Below, piece after piece: positions 1 through 9,125 of a stretch of DNA of 64,000 nucleotides (positions within the stretch are counted from its first letter, which is position 1; every line of letters starts with the position of its first letter). The notes under the pieces are model-generated. The model saw only the letters and a list, made by a program, of their open reading frames with translations, did no database searches and was not told the DNA's origin. Source of the DNA: Pisaster brevispinus (Eukaryota > Echinodermata > Asteroidea > Forcipulatida > Asteriidae); assembly GCA_023634235.1 (NCBI GenBank), contig JAMKCF010000019.1, positions 11,177,684 to 11,241,683 of the forward strand, in the 5' to 3' direction. The translations under genes were made by a program, and so were the position numbers.

Positions 1-10
1 TAGAGACATT

Positions 11-1122
11 GTAACGCGAGTTACCGAAACACCTACTTTTTCCTCTAATAATTTTTCTGAACTAAATAAAATGGTGAGATTCATTATTTTCTAATTAAAC
101 CCAATACTTTAACTTCCTATGATGCCATTTTCTGCTAATTCATCACAATATAAAAATAATAAGCATCTAAAAGCTGTAACACGAGTTACCATGTAACGCG
201 AGTTACCGTAGGTAACGCGAGTTACCACCAGTTTGATGCAGTTTTTCAATACAAATGTATGGCCCATGTGTGTTTTAGGGCTTAATGTAATGTAATTATA
301 CGTAAAACATGTATAACTGAACTAAAACAAAAGAGGGCAGCAATTATGAAGACCTACCCATAATGCACTTGTGCACACTCCTTAGTAACATGCCCATGGC
401 TTTTTCATTTACCTTTTCTGGAAAGCAGTAATTTCTTTCCATTTACTTTTGTAAGTGTAGTGTACAGCTGGTCGGAATATCCAATGGAATCATACTGGAT
501 GCATCCAACATTTTGTTCACAACATAAATGTACATAAGTTGTACGTGCACCATACATACTGTATGTACGGACATGTATGCCAGTGTGTAGCTGGATGAGT
601 TAGCTAGTAGTTACATAAGTGGGTAATCCTACTTGTTATCAACTTGTTTTATGTAGTACATGTTGCAAACTTGACATGAACTTTAGATATGCATGAAATG
701 AGGCATTGTTTTTTCGCAGACAAGCTGTAACGCGAGTTACCGTAACGCGAGTTACCGACATGAGAGGTCCTTTCTGATTTTTTATCAATTGTTTTGTTAT
801 TATTTGAATGTAATCATGCATCATACATGCCTATGTCATAGAAACACAGAAAAGTTTCCATCAGGGTTGCCCAGTTTGAGGAGACTTTGAAAACATAGCT
901 GATGTGGTTTTATGCTATGTCCTTTTTATGTAACATGAGTTACCGAAAATAAAGGTGTTGCCAAAAGAAGACAAAAGGTGTTTTTAATTTTTTTTTCGGG
1001 GGGGTTGTTAATCATAACCCTTGTAATGTTCCTCAGAGAAATTCTATTTAGCTGACCTCAAAATAAAAGAATACCAGCCCAAACAATCATGGAACTACCC
1101 ATTAAATGTAACGCGAGTTACC
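11..1122. repeat. Cluster of eight 15-bp inverted half-site motifs
   Basis: The motif GTAACGCGAGTTACC starts at 11, 193, 212, 727, 742 and 1108. One-base or two-base variants (GTAACACGAGTTACC, GTAACATGAGTTACC) start at 176 and 930. It consists of GTAAC and GTTAC arms, which are reverse complements, around a GCGA spacer with a CpG. Three copies lie close together at 176-226 and two abut at 727-756; the rest are dispersed. The spacing is irregular, so this is not a simple satellite. It could be a binding-site cluster for a dimeric protein or the remains of a small repeat. I found no clear copy elsewhere in the window. Confidence 0.85.
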
Positions 1123-2138
1123 ATGGAATTGCCCATATTGTGGGAACCAACCCAAGGAAAGGCATCCAGAGGCAAGGGGAAGAAAGATACAGGAGTTCCC
1201 ATGACTGAAGACTTACACTCCAGCCCTGCATGAAGGACTGATGTGACTGGAGGAAGAGGATCAAATTGGCCCATGTTGATGGAGGACTACTCCCCCATCC
1301 ATGACTCCATTGATTTATTCTGTGTCAAACTTAAATAATTGTAGGCCTATTGATGTGCGTTTTGTCAAGCTGTGATTAATTTAACTGAAGGCAAATAATA
1401 CCAGCTACTATTTGTCATCATTGTTTGAGTTTCCATTAATTATTCATCTAATTAAACAACCAGGCTAAGACAGTAGATGATTATTGTGAAAATTTGAAGA
1501 TAATGTAATATTTTGTGTCAATTGTATTTTTTGAAAGAAAATTAACACTGATATTGTTTGTCAAGAAATGTTTCTTGCTGAGTATCTGTTAGTCATTTTG
1601 TGTGTTACAGTAAGATTCAGACAATGCTTTGTTTAGTTTGTTTAGTTCATTTTGTGTCTGTTGATTTGTCTGTACTACAGTGGTCAACAAGGAATGTAAC
1701 ATTGAATTAAATTGAATCATGGTGTTTGACTGTTACATTGAGGGAACAATCCCTTAGCTGCCAACTGCATCTGGTGAAAGGATGGAAATGGTGTAGGACT
1801 GGTAGTGATCCAGCTATGCTGAGGTGTATTCAAGCATTCACCTGGAGTGAACCTAAGCCACTGATAATGCTGAGAGTGATGCAAGGGATGGAGTTGACAT
1901 GGTTGATGATTACACTGTCATCCTACCAGAGTGGTGAAGTACGACTGTATAGACCAGGATGAGATCTGAAGGACTATCTAAGGACAGCATGTACCCTGAA
2001 CACAGTCACTCTCCAGAAAGGAACACAGCCACAAATCCTGTAGATCATAGACCTGTAAAGATGCCTTGAATTGCTTTGTAAAGATGAGAATTACCAGCAA
2101 GTGATGTGAAGCTCATGACAAAAACCTGAAGGTCCAGT
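1123..2138. other. No gene recognised
   Basis: AT-rich sequence. A short reading frame at 1726-1962 on the plus strand has no recognisable domain and no convincing splice borders. A stretch near 1130-1180 reads as CPYCGNQPKERHPE in one frame, but it soon meets stops. It could be the 3' untranslated end of a gene lying to the left; nothing decides this. Confidence 0.4.
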
Positions 2139-2312
2139 GCTTAATTTCATACAGCTGCTTAAGCGCAAAACAAAAAAATGTTTACCAGAATAAGGTTACC
2201 AGCCAAAATACCACCTCACCTGTACCATCTGTGACTGGTATTTTGCTTATTTTCGCTAAGCAGAAAATGTTTAAGAGATTTTTTCTGCTTAAGACGCTCT
2301 ATGAAGTTGGGC
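2139..2312. mobile_element. TTAAGC-rich inverted-repeat element (MITE-like)
   Basis: The left end reads TTTCATACAGCTGCTTAAGC. The right end, on the opposite strand, reads GCCCAACTTCATAGAGCGTC followed by TTAAGC, so the termini are imperfect inverted repeats. The interior has further TTAAGC and GCTAAGCAGAAAA-type words and a second inverted pair built on accagccaaaataccac / actggtattttgc. There is no coding capacity. The same terminus occurs at the right edge of the window (63946 on). I recognise this from echinoderm non-coding DNA; the family name is not known to me. Confidence 0.7.
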
Positions 2313-3340
2313 TCAGGACAGAGATTGGGACAATGCTTGAGACAACTTGATGAGATTTAAAATCCTAACCTTCAAACTCAACTGGAGGATTTCAATGTAA
2401 TAGATATTAAGTTTGCATAAAGATAAAGAATATGATTTTTTTTACCTTCACAGCAATGTGTATTAATTAAGCAATGATTTCAATGATTTTGGAGCAATGA
2501 GACAGCAGGCATCCTACACAACTCAGATCTGTTTTGGAGGATTGAGGGCAGTTTAAGCACCCTCCATAAACTCATATTGGTTGGTTTGGAAGATTGAGGC
2601 TGTTTTGAGCATCCATGGATTAGGTTCTGTACATTATATACATGTAAGCCTTTGGTAACCAGTGAATTGCTTGTTATGAATGTTCAAATAGAATGATAAT
2701 GAACTATAATTTAACTGTAGAGAAATTCCTGAACCCTGAGCATAGATCTTAAAGAGAAGGATAATGAAGCTGTTCAATTTCAAGAGCTAGAAATCTTGAC
2801 ATTTGTATGTACCTACTTACTCAGCAAGGGTGGAGTGTTTGAGTAGATTTGAGTAGAGTGGGGTATGTCAAGAGACCTTATGTTATTCTATTGTATGCTT
2901 AATTGTTTTACCCAACACCGATGTGTGATAAGAACTGTATACTCACCCATCTACATTTTAGAGAAGGGCACAATTTCGGGGCTTTGCTTAAGCTAATAAT
3001 CAGCGCTTTCATAAAACCAGAAAATTGCGCTTACCCTAAGCATATACAAGGAATTTTAGCTTGTGTGTAATTTGTACATCATGTTTCTAGGCATTCTTCA
3101 CTTGTATTCAGCTAGCACAGAAAATTTGCTTTTACCCTGCAGGAGGATAAGGATGACCAAATTACGCAGTAAGCAAAGTCATAAAATTTCATACAGATTT
3201 CTTTAAAACCACTAGACCAACAAGCTTGCCTGGCGCTATTTGATGCAACTTTATACTAAGTACATGTTCATTGACGTTAAAAACTGATTTGTTTTCAGTA
3301 ATCACCATTAAAAGACAATGTTCTGTTAGTTACTTTGCAG
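2313..3340. other. No gene recognised; diverged TTAAGC-type sequence inside
   Basis: The segment at about 2958-3200 has the wording of the inverted-repeat element just upstream (gggcacaatttc, gctttgcttaagc, gcgcttaccctaagc, ttaccctgcag), so it is probably a decayed relative. The rest is AT-rich with no sustained frame. Confidence 0.4.
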
Positions 3341-3439
3341 GCTGTCATGACTCAGTGTAATCATTGTGTTGTGAATGCAACGCTGGAGCTGTCATCTCAG
3401 CAAAAAATGTACCCCTCCCCTGATCCTACCATCCCATGA
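3341..3439 (+). CDS. Candidate terminal coding exon, unknown protein
   Basis: A pyrimidine-rich acceptor (gttagttactttgcag) ends at 3340. The following frame stays open for 32 codons to a TGA at 3437-3439, starting AVMTQCNHCVVNATLEL and ending PSPDPTIP. It contains a CxxC pair. The other two frames stop almost at once. No upstream exon could be assigned, and the protein is not recognised. If real, it is the 3' coding exon of a plus-strand gene to the left. A chance open frame after a chance acceptor is a live alternative. Confidence 0.25.
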   Translation, partial: AVMTQCNHCVVNATLELSSQQKMYPSPDPTIP

Positions 3440-3777
3440 CAGAGAAGTGTTACAAAGGTTTGAATTAATGCATTTTTTCAATAACCAAAAGAGTACAATC
3501 TTCTTAAAGTCAAAATATAGGATTGTTCTTTGCTGGGGGACATATTGTTCCTTCCTGCAGAAGATTGGCATTCCTTTAGACAGATACAGCCAAAATACTT
3601 TGAATGTTAGTTTCATTTTGCATTACAAGATTAAATGCTCCACTTGCTCTTCATTTAATTCCTGGTTCCACAGAAGCTGGACACAAAGATTAATTTTTTG
3701 AGTACATTACCATTCTGCATTTAACAGATGGTTGCTTTTAAGTCTTTATTGTGGCATTGTTGTATGATTCTTTGCAG

Positions 3778-3849
3778 TGTGGACAATCTTCAAGGATTGG
3801 AACGAGGCAAATTCTTGCAGCATTACAATTCATTCAAAGATGCTTACAG
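3778..3849 (+). CDS. Candidate 72-bp internal exon, unknown protein
   Basis: It is flanked by an acceptor (gattctttgcag) and a consensus-like donor (CAG/gtatgt). It is 72 bp long, and all three frames are open. The frame with whole codons ends in the helix-like RQILAALQFIQRCLQ; another gives GLERGKFLQHYNSFKDAYR. No family is recognised. It stands at the left edge of the ~620-bp tandem repeat, whose units repeat the last bases (cattcaaagatg). It may therefore be part of the repeat rather than of a gene. Confidence 0.25.
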
Positions 3850-4189
3850 GTATGTTTGGCAATCATTTGCAAGTTGACAGGCTGGGTTGTGTTTTTTCTG
3901 TAGGGGTTTGAAAGATTTTTGGGAAGTCATTTGCTAGATAAGTTTCTTTCTAAAAGCTCGCTGATAAATATAGTTCATACCAGCACCAATCCTTAAGAGA
4001 GCTCCCCCCAATTACTGTTGAGATTTGTTCGTGTTAAGCAGGTGTTCCGCCAACCATTTTGATGCTGTTTCAATGTTTTGTCTTCATTTATTTTTGAAAG
4101 CATTGATAGTAAAAGCAATTTATCTGATCCTTACTGTTTAACTGATCGATAATGTTTTAAAACATTTGTTGTTGCAAACTGTTTTGCAG

Positions 4190-4280
4190 AACGACTTGGC
4201 ATCTCCAAAGACATCTACCTGTCAACGAGTAGATGTCCAAGACCAACCTAAGATGTAGGAGCTGCACTCTCCAGTAAAAG
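4190..4280 (+). pseudogene. Exon-like module, plus-strand copy 1
   Basis: It follows an acceptor (actgttttgcag) and ends AGTAAAAG before GT. Landmarks shared with the sister copies are CCAAAGACATCTACCTGTC, GTAGATGTCC and GAGCTGCACTCTCC. The frame used by copy 2 is broken here by stops. It is probably a decayed exon or an exon-like repeat. Confidence 0.4.
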
Positions 4281-4812
4281 GTGCTTTTAACATTTACCCC
4301 TATCCTAAATGGAGCTCTGTAATAGTTGTGCAGAATGCAAGTTGTAGCTCTTTTTGCAACTCATTCAAAGATGTTTGGCAATCGTTTAAGAATTGATAAG
4401 CTGTTTTGTGTTTTTCCTGTCCGGAATTAAAGATTTTGTGAAAGTACCTCACAAAAATCATGGCAAATTTATTCTCAGTTCGTGGGAATTTGATAGATAG
4501 ATAAAATTCATCTTGAGGGAAAGAGAACTCATTGATGAAAAGTTCATACCAGCACCAATATACCCCTTGCATTGGCCGCCATCATTGATGAAATGTGCAC
4601 TCGTGAAAGACAGAGAGTCATGCGCAGCGTGTACATGCGTGCACGTTTCTATTGTTTGTCATCAAAGATGGCGGTCATTGGCGTTGTGTGTAATCCATCT
4701 ATTCTCAACAAATTTCAAGCAAGACCTTTATCTAAAACTAAATGTTTTAATGGTAGGTAATGTTCTTCAAATGTTCTTCTGCTCCAAATTGTGCATTTTG
4801 TTTGTGTTGCAG

Positions 4813-4902
4813 TCAGCTTTAGCATCTCCAATGATATCTACCCGTCAACAAGTAGATGTCCAAACCAGGCTATGACAGAGAAGCTGCACTCTCCGGTAAA
4901 AG
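4813..4902 (+). CDS. Exon-like module, plus-strand copy 2 (open frame)
   Basis: Acceptor tttgtgttgcag, donor AAAAG/gtaatt, 90 bp. Reading the first two bases as codon positions 2-3, the frame is open throughout: SFSISNDIYPSTSRCP, then NQAMTEKLHSPVK. The kernel I(S/P)xDIYxSTSRC recurs in the sister copies and, on the other strand, at 33-38 kb. Function unknown. This is the only intact one of the three local copies, so it is either a surviving exon or chance. Confidence 0.35.
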
Positions 4903-5436
4903 GTAATTTTCCCCAAAACATACTTGTAATATTTGCCCCTGGTCCCAAATGCAGCTCAGTTTGTGCAGAATGCATGGTGGTGCTTTTGTTCCCACAGAAG
5001 TTAATATCAGTCTTTTTGGAATTCTTTCAAATATATTTGTGTGTTGAAGAGCTGGGTTGTTTGTTTGTCTCCATTTGCAAAAATCTTGGGAAAGTATCTG
5101 AGGATGCTTCATGCTGAACACAAATACTGATGCAGATTCTTAGCTTTTTGTAATTAATATTTTGCATGCCAATTGCCAGATTAACTTAATTCTGAGAGAG
5201 AGAGAAAGAGCTCACTGATGAATAAAGGTTGAAACAGCATCAATCCTCAACAGAACTGTTTCAAGCAATTGATGTTCCTCAAAATGATACTGATATGCAT
5301 GAGCTCCTCCAAACATTTTGTTGCTGGTTTCAATTTGTTTGCTTTTACTTATAAAAAAAATCCTGAGGTAACATGACAGATAATGTTCTTCTTAAACATT
5401 TAATGTTTCAATTTGTGCATTTTGTTTTTGTTACAG

Positions 5437-5521
5437 TCAAGCTTAGCATCCCCAAAGACATCTACCTATCAACAAGTCTAAGACCAGTCTATGATTAAGG
5501 AGCTGCACTCTCCAGTAAAAG
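5437..5521 (+). pseudogene. Exon-like module, plus-strand copy 3
   Basis: Acceptor gtttttgttacag, donor AAAAG/gtaagc (strong). The start reads KLSIPKDIYLSTS in the module frame, then a short deletion relative to copies 1 and 2 throws it into a TAA. The splice-like borders are better preserved than the reading frame. Confidence 0.4.
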
Positions 5522-5660
5522 GTAAGCTTTAAAAAGTGTACTTTAATATTTACCCCTGGTCCAAAATGGAGCCCTGTAGTAACTGTGCAGAGTGCATGTT
5601 GTTGCTCTTGTTTCAACAGAAATTAATATCATTAATTTTCTCAGTGTAGCCTTATAACCC

Positions 5661-7100
5661 ATCCAAAGCTGTTTGTATATCTTTGGCAATCTTGTTGCCA
5701 CTCTCTGTCCCACTCCACCAGGACCCAGTGCTCTCTTTCTGGAGCCGTAGCTGCACGGTCCTTGGCGTGGTATTTAGCATGCTCCTAAGTCCTCTACTGC
5801 AGAATTTCCAGTGTCTTCAGAGGACATACCTTCATGGTTCCCTGTTCTTTTGGAAAAGCCACTGCTGCTAACCCTTTCTATGGAGACACACCTTCGCTGT
5901 CCCTGTCCCCCCTAAATCTACCGGAGACATACCTTTGTGGTCATTTGCCTCCAGTAAAACAGTAGCTCTTACTAATAAGACCACTGAGGCCACCCTGTCT
6001 GGATTACCTGGGTCCTGTTTAGATGTTAAGAAAAAAATACAGGAACATATAAATATACGGTTGCTCAGGAAGCTTTTCACAGTGCTAGTCCTACAGGGCT
6101 TTTAGAGAACTTACAGCCAATGTGGTGTCTCTAGTTCCAAAGCCTACAGGTAGGGGCTGAAGAATTTGAATAAAAAATAGTTGCTTTGGTGTTGGCTATT
6201 GCTGCTCAGTCATGCAAGGCCACAGAAGCTTCCCTGGGCCCCTTGGAGCGGCAATTACCAGAACTGTTGCTCCCGGCTAGCCCCACAGCAGTCATTACAG
6301 GAGGGTGGACTCCAGGGGAGAATGGGAACATACTAGCCAAGAGGCAGGCACTGCTTCAGTGTTAGTGTGTCCTCTTTGGATAGTTCTCTCCTGTATTGGC
6401 CGTATCGCCACCAATTGCTGGACATGTCCACAGCGCTATGCATACAGGGCTTTAGAGAACTGACACCCACTGTGGCATCTCTTGTTCCAATGCCTACGAA
6501 TGGTTGCTCCTGTGTTGCTAGTAGCTAACAGTCATGCCAGGCCATGGAAGTTTTCCCAGGCTCCCAGGAGCAGTAATTGCCCAAACTTCCGCTACTGGCT
6601 AGCCCCCCCATTGCAGTCTTTACAGGAGGGTGGACTCTTGATCGGTTGCCTGCCTGCTTTTGCTTAGCAGAAAATGTTTAAGCACTATTGTCTACCTAAG
6701 CAGCTCACCCACGTTAATCCTGGGGCAGAAAGGGAACATACTGGTCCTCATAAGATGCAATACTGCTAAAGTTCTTTCGAGTGTTCCCTCTTTGGGCAGT
6801 TCCCCCGGTATCGGCATGGAACCCCCTATTGACCTATTGGTGAAACTTGAACCTTTGTGCTTACCCACCAATCTCTCTCCCTCCTGAGGATCTTAGCAAA
6901 GATTGAGACTATTCCTTGCCGGATGGTTTTAGTAGGATCCCTTTTGGCCCAGGTAGCCTTGATTTCAGAAAATGATCTTCTTTCTGGTGTGTCTCCTGGT
7001 GTTCCTCATTGGGCAGATCCTCTCACCATCCTCTGTCACACAATCACTGTCCTCTACTAGAGGAACTAATATTTTTGATGCTGTCAAACAATCTATAGCT
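5661..7100. other. GC-richer decayed segment with an internal duplication
   Basis: Base composition rises relative to the flanks. Two diverged direct copies of ~320 bp are visible: about 6098-6420 and 6440-6800. Shared words are tttagagaact, cactgtggcatctc / aatgtggtgtctc, gtcatgc(c)aggcca, ggctagcccc and tacaggagggtggactc. Several frames are open for 60-75 codons, but none is convincing. It lies directly upstream of the recombinase-like remnant, so it may be the decayed front of the same mobile element. I could not identify its protein. Confidence 0.35.
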
Positions 7101-7129
7101 GCTCAGCAGGCCTTTCAGATAACACTGCA

Positions 7130-7480
7130 TCCTTGACGGCACAGAGCCGATATCCTTCCACAAAGAGGACCTACAATAGCTGCCACAGCATTATCATAAA
7201 TGGTGTGTCCACAACTCTGTTAAGCCCTGCCCAGCATCTGTTTAACACATGTGATTTCCTTCTTGCCCTTTTGGTAGATTGCCCATGCACAAGAGACAAT
7301 GGCTATATATGTGGACATCATAGGCTTACATGAAAGGGGTCCCACTTTGCAGCACCTTCAACATCCACAACATGTTACCTACGGGATATGCTACAGACAG
7401 AAGGACAGGTTGGCCTTGCCACTTTTGGATCAACTAGACGTCCCAATCTAGCCTCAACACAGTGATTGGATGTCAGCTGC
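7130..7480 (+). pseudogene. Possible tyrosine-recombinase remnant (DIRS/Ngaro/Crypton-like)
   Basis: One frame reads SRYPSTKRTYNSCHSIIINGV, resembling the start of eukaryotic tyrosine-recombinase core-binding domains (APSTRRTYxS). About 120 bp on, in another frame, comes MAIYVDIIGLHERGPTLQ followed by HLQHPQHVTYGI, which resembles the T(I/V)xxYLxxIxxLHxxxG...LxxVLRGI segment. A frameshift and stops separate the two blocks, and the catalytic R-H-R-Y half is not found. Rated low because both matches are short. Confidence 0.3.
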
Positions 7481-8480
7481 ACACTCCTTTGTAGGTTTGA
7501 TGTTTAAAAAACTATTGCAAGTTATGTAGTCCTAGTTATTGGGAAATCATTTGACCCTCAAAAAATTCAGAACCAAATGTACTTGATTGTTACTTGTAGA
7601 AATATTGTCGCTTCAGAGTTGTGTCTTCTTCAAGAAAACCAGGTTCATGGCAAGCGAGATAAGCAGTTTAAACACAACAAAGGGAAAATGGAAAAGTTTG
7701 ACATTTGAGCCTGTCAGCTTTCACAATCTGCCTCAGCCAATGCAATTTTTTTTAGAGTGATGATTGAGTTGAATAAAAATGTGGTTTAATGCTGCCCTAG
7801 ATACGTTTCATCTCCTGATCAGGACACAGAGAGATCGTAAGCTCAAAATATTCCACCAGTATATCTCCCCTGAATAGATAATAGAAAGAAGGGAAACAAT
7901 GTTTGAACCTTCCAAAGCAAACTACTTTCTCACAAATTACTATGGTTTACTTTTCAAGAAAAGAACTGGACAAGAAAAGAATTTGTTAAAGACTCAAGTT
8001 AAAAAAAAACCTTTTATGTCTTACTACAATGTAAAGAAAAACTGATACCATCACTGAAGGAGGGGGGGGGCTCACCAGTTTTTTGATCATCACTGCTTTG
8101 TATTGTGTAAATTAAAATTGTTGGCTTACATAAAATTTCCTATCTGTAAACTTGACCTTTTAGAGCCAGAGATGTAGCTAATGAGTTTGAAATCAAGTGC
8201 AGATGGAGTCCCCACTACTGACACCTTGAAGGCTACAGGGTATGAAGGAGAGCAACGCGTATGTAAACATCTCTGTAAGACATCTTAGCTGTTCATCAAG
8301 CAATCATGAATGAACAACCAAGCAAGATGAGTTCTTCAACAGTAAGATATTGTAGGTGTGTTATTTTGATTGTTTTGATGTTTTCTGTTTTTCGTCGTAT
8401 AGTGGGCTGTTTTTGCAGCACTATACAGTTAACATCCTGTAAATAAGTACACCATTGCAAGCAAGCACATACGCGTTTTC
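7481..8480. other. No gene recognised
   Basis: AT-rich non-coding sequence with short homopolymer runs (a G run at ~8062). The words agtgggctgtttttgcagca at ~8400 also occur on the other strand near 18440, which suggests a dispersed repeat. Confidence 0.5.
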
Positions 8481-8505
8481 TTGCGCTATGAAATTTGCGA
8501 TCTTA

Positions 8506-8755
8506 GAGCCTTGGTGGTGCGACGTTCCGATTTGGTGGTGCGGCGTTCCGATTTGGTGGTGCGGCGTTCCGATTTGATGGTGCGGCGTTCCGATTTGGTG
8601 GTGTGGCGTTCCGATTTGGTGGTGCGGCGTTCCGATTTGGTGGTGCGGCGTTCCGATTTAGTGGTGCGGCGTTCCGATTTGGTGGTGCGGCGTTCCGATT
8701 TGGTGGTGCGGCGTTCCGATTTGGTGGTGCGGCGTTCCGATTTGGTGGTGCGGCG
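8506..8755. repeat. 21-bp minisatellite, about 12 copies
   Basis: The unit TTGGTGGTGCGGCGTTCCGA plus T is repeated about 12 times with only scattered single-base changes. Because 21 is a multiple of three, all frames stay open and give artificial repeats (for example RRSDLVV on one strand, RTTKSE on the other). There is no start context or splice evidence for translation. It is CpG-rich, against AT-rich surroundings. Confidence 0.9.
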
Positions 8756-9125
8756 ATTCGGAATCGATGGTGGTACAAACACGGGAAATTCCGAATAGTT
8801 AAAGGGACCTGGACACTTGCACCTGGCTTGTGGGGTCCTACTTCCGGCCGGGGTGACAGTCGGTGGTTGATCTTAAAGGTGCATCAGGCTCCTCAGCGGG
8901 TAGGATGGTTCTGGTGTGATCACAATCGGTTGACTAACGGGAGTAGTCCCTAGTCTAGGCCGTGGGGCTAGTGGACCGCGTTACTACAGTAGGGGACTGC
9001 CTCGGGGACTTGTTCGCCTTGGGGTGGCGGACCGGACCCTTCCTAATGGGAGGTGCAATGGCCCTGACGATCTGGAAAGCGTGATGGGGCTGGTATCCTG
9101 GAACCTGCACGTTGGTGGCCCTGCT
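8756..9125. other. GC-rich island, unexplained
   Basis: About 370 bp that is clearly more GC-rich than the DNA on either side, with short self-complementary words (gggagtagtccct, gcctcggggacttgttcgcc). No sustained frame matches a known protein, and I cannot fit it to a known structural RNA. With the minisatellite it forms a ~600-bp CpG-rich block that could be a promoter/first exon or an imported repeat. Confidence 0.4.

Larger units (their letters stand above)
3820..5660 (+). repeat. ~620-bp tandem repeat, three units, each with an exon-like core
   Basis: Three diverged direct copies lie head to tail, with cores at 4190, 4813 and 5437 (spacing ~623). Shared landmarks in each unit are cattcaaagatg, gtttggcaatc, a stretch near ttcataccagcaccaat, tgtgcattttg before the acceptor, and tttacccctggtcc and gtgcagaatgcatg after the donor. 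The copies are far from identical, so this is old. The exon-like cores are annotated separately. Confidence 0.75.

Noticed and set aside
8481..8953. Long frames with peptide repeats across the 21-bp minisatellite
   Set aside because: A 21-bp unit keeps every frame open on both strands; all are low-complexity artefacts.
8756..9125. U1-type snRNA suggested by a gtaggggactgc word
   Set aside because: The rest of the sequence and the 5' splice-site-pairing end of U1 are missing.
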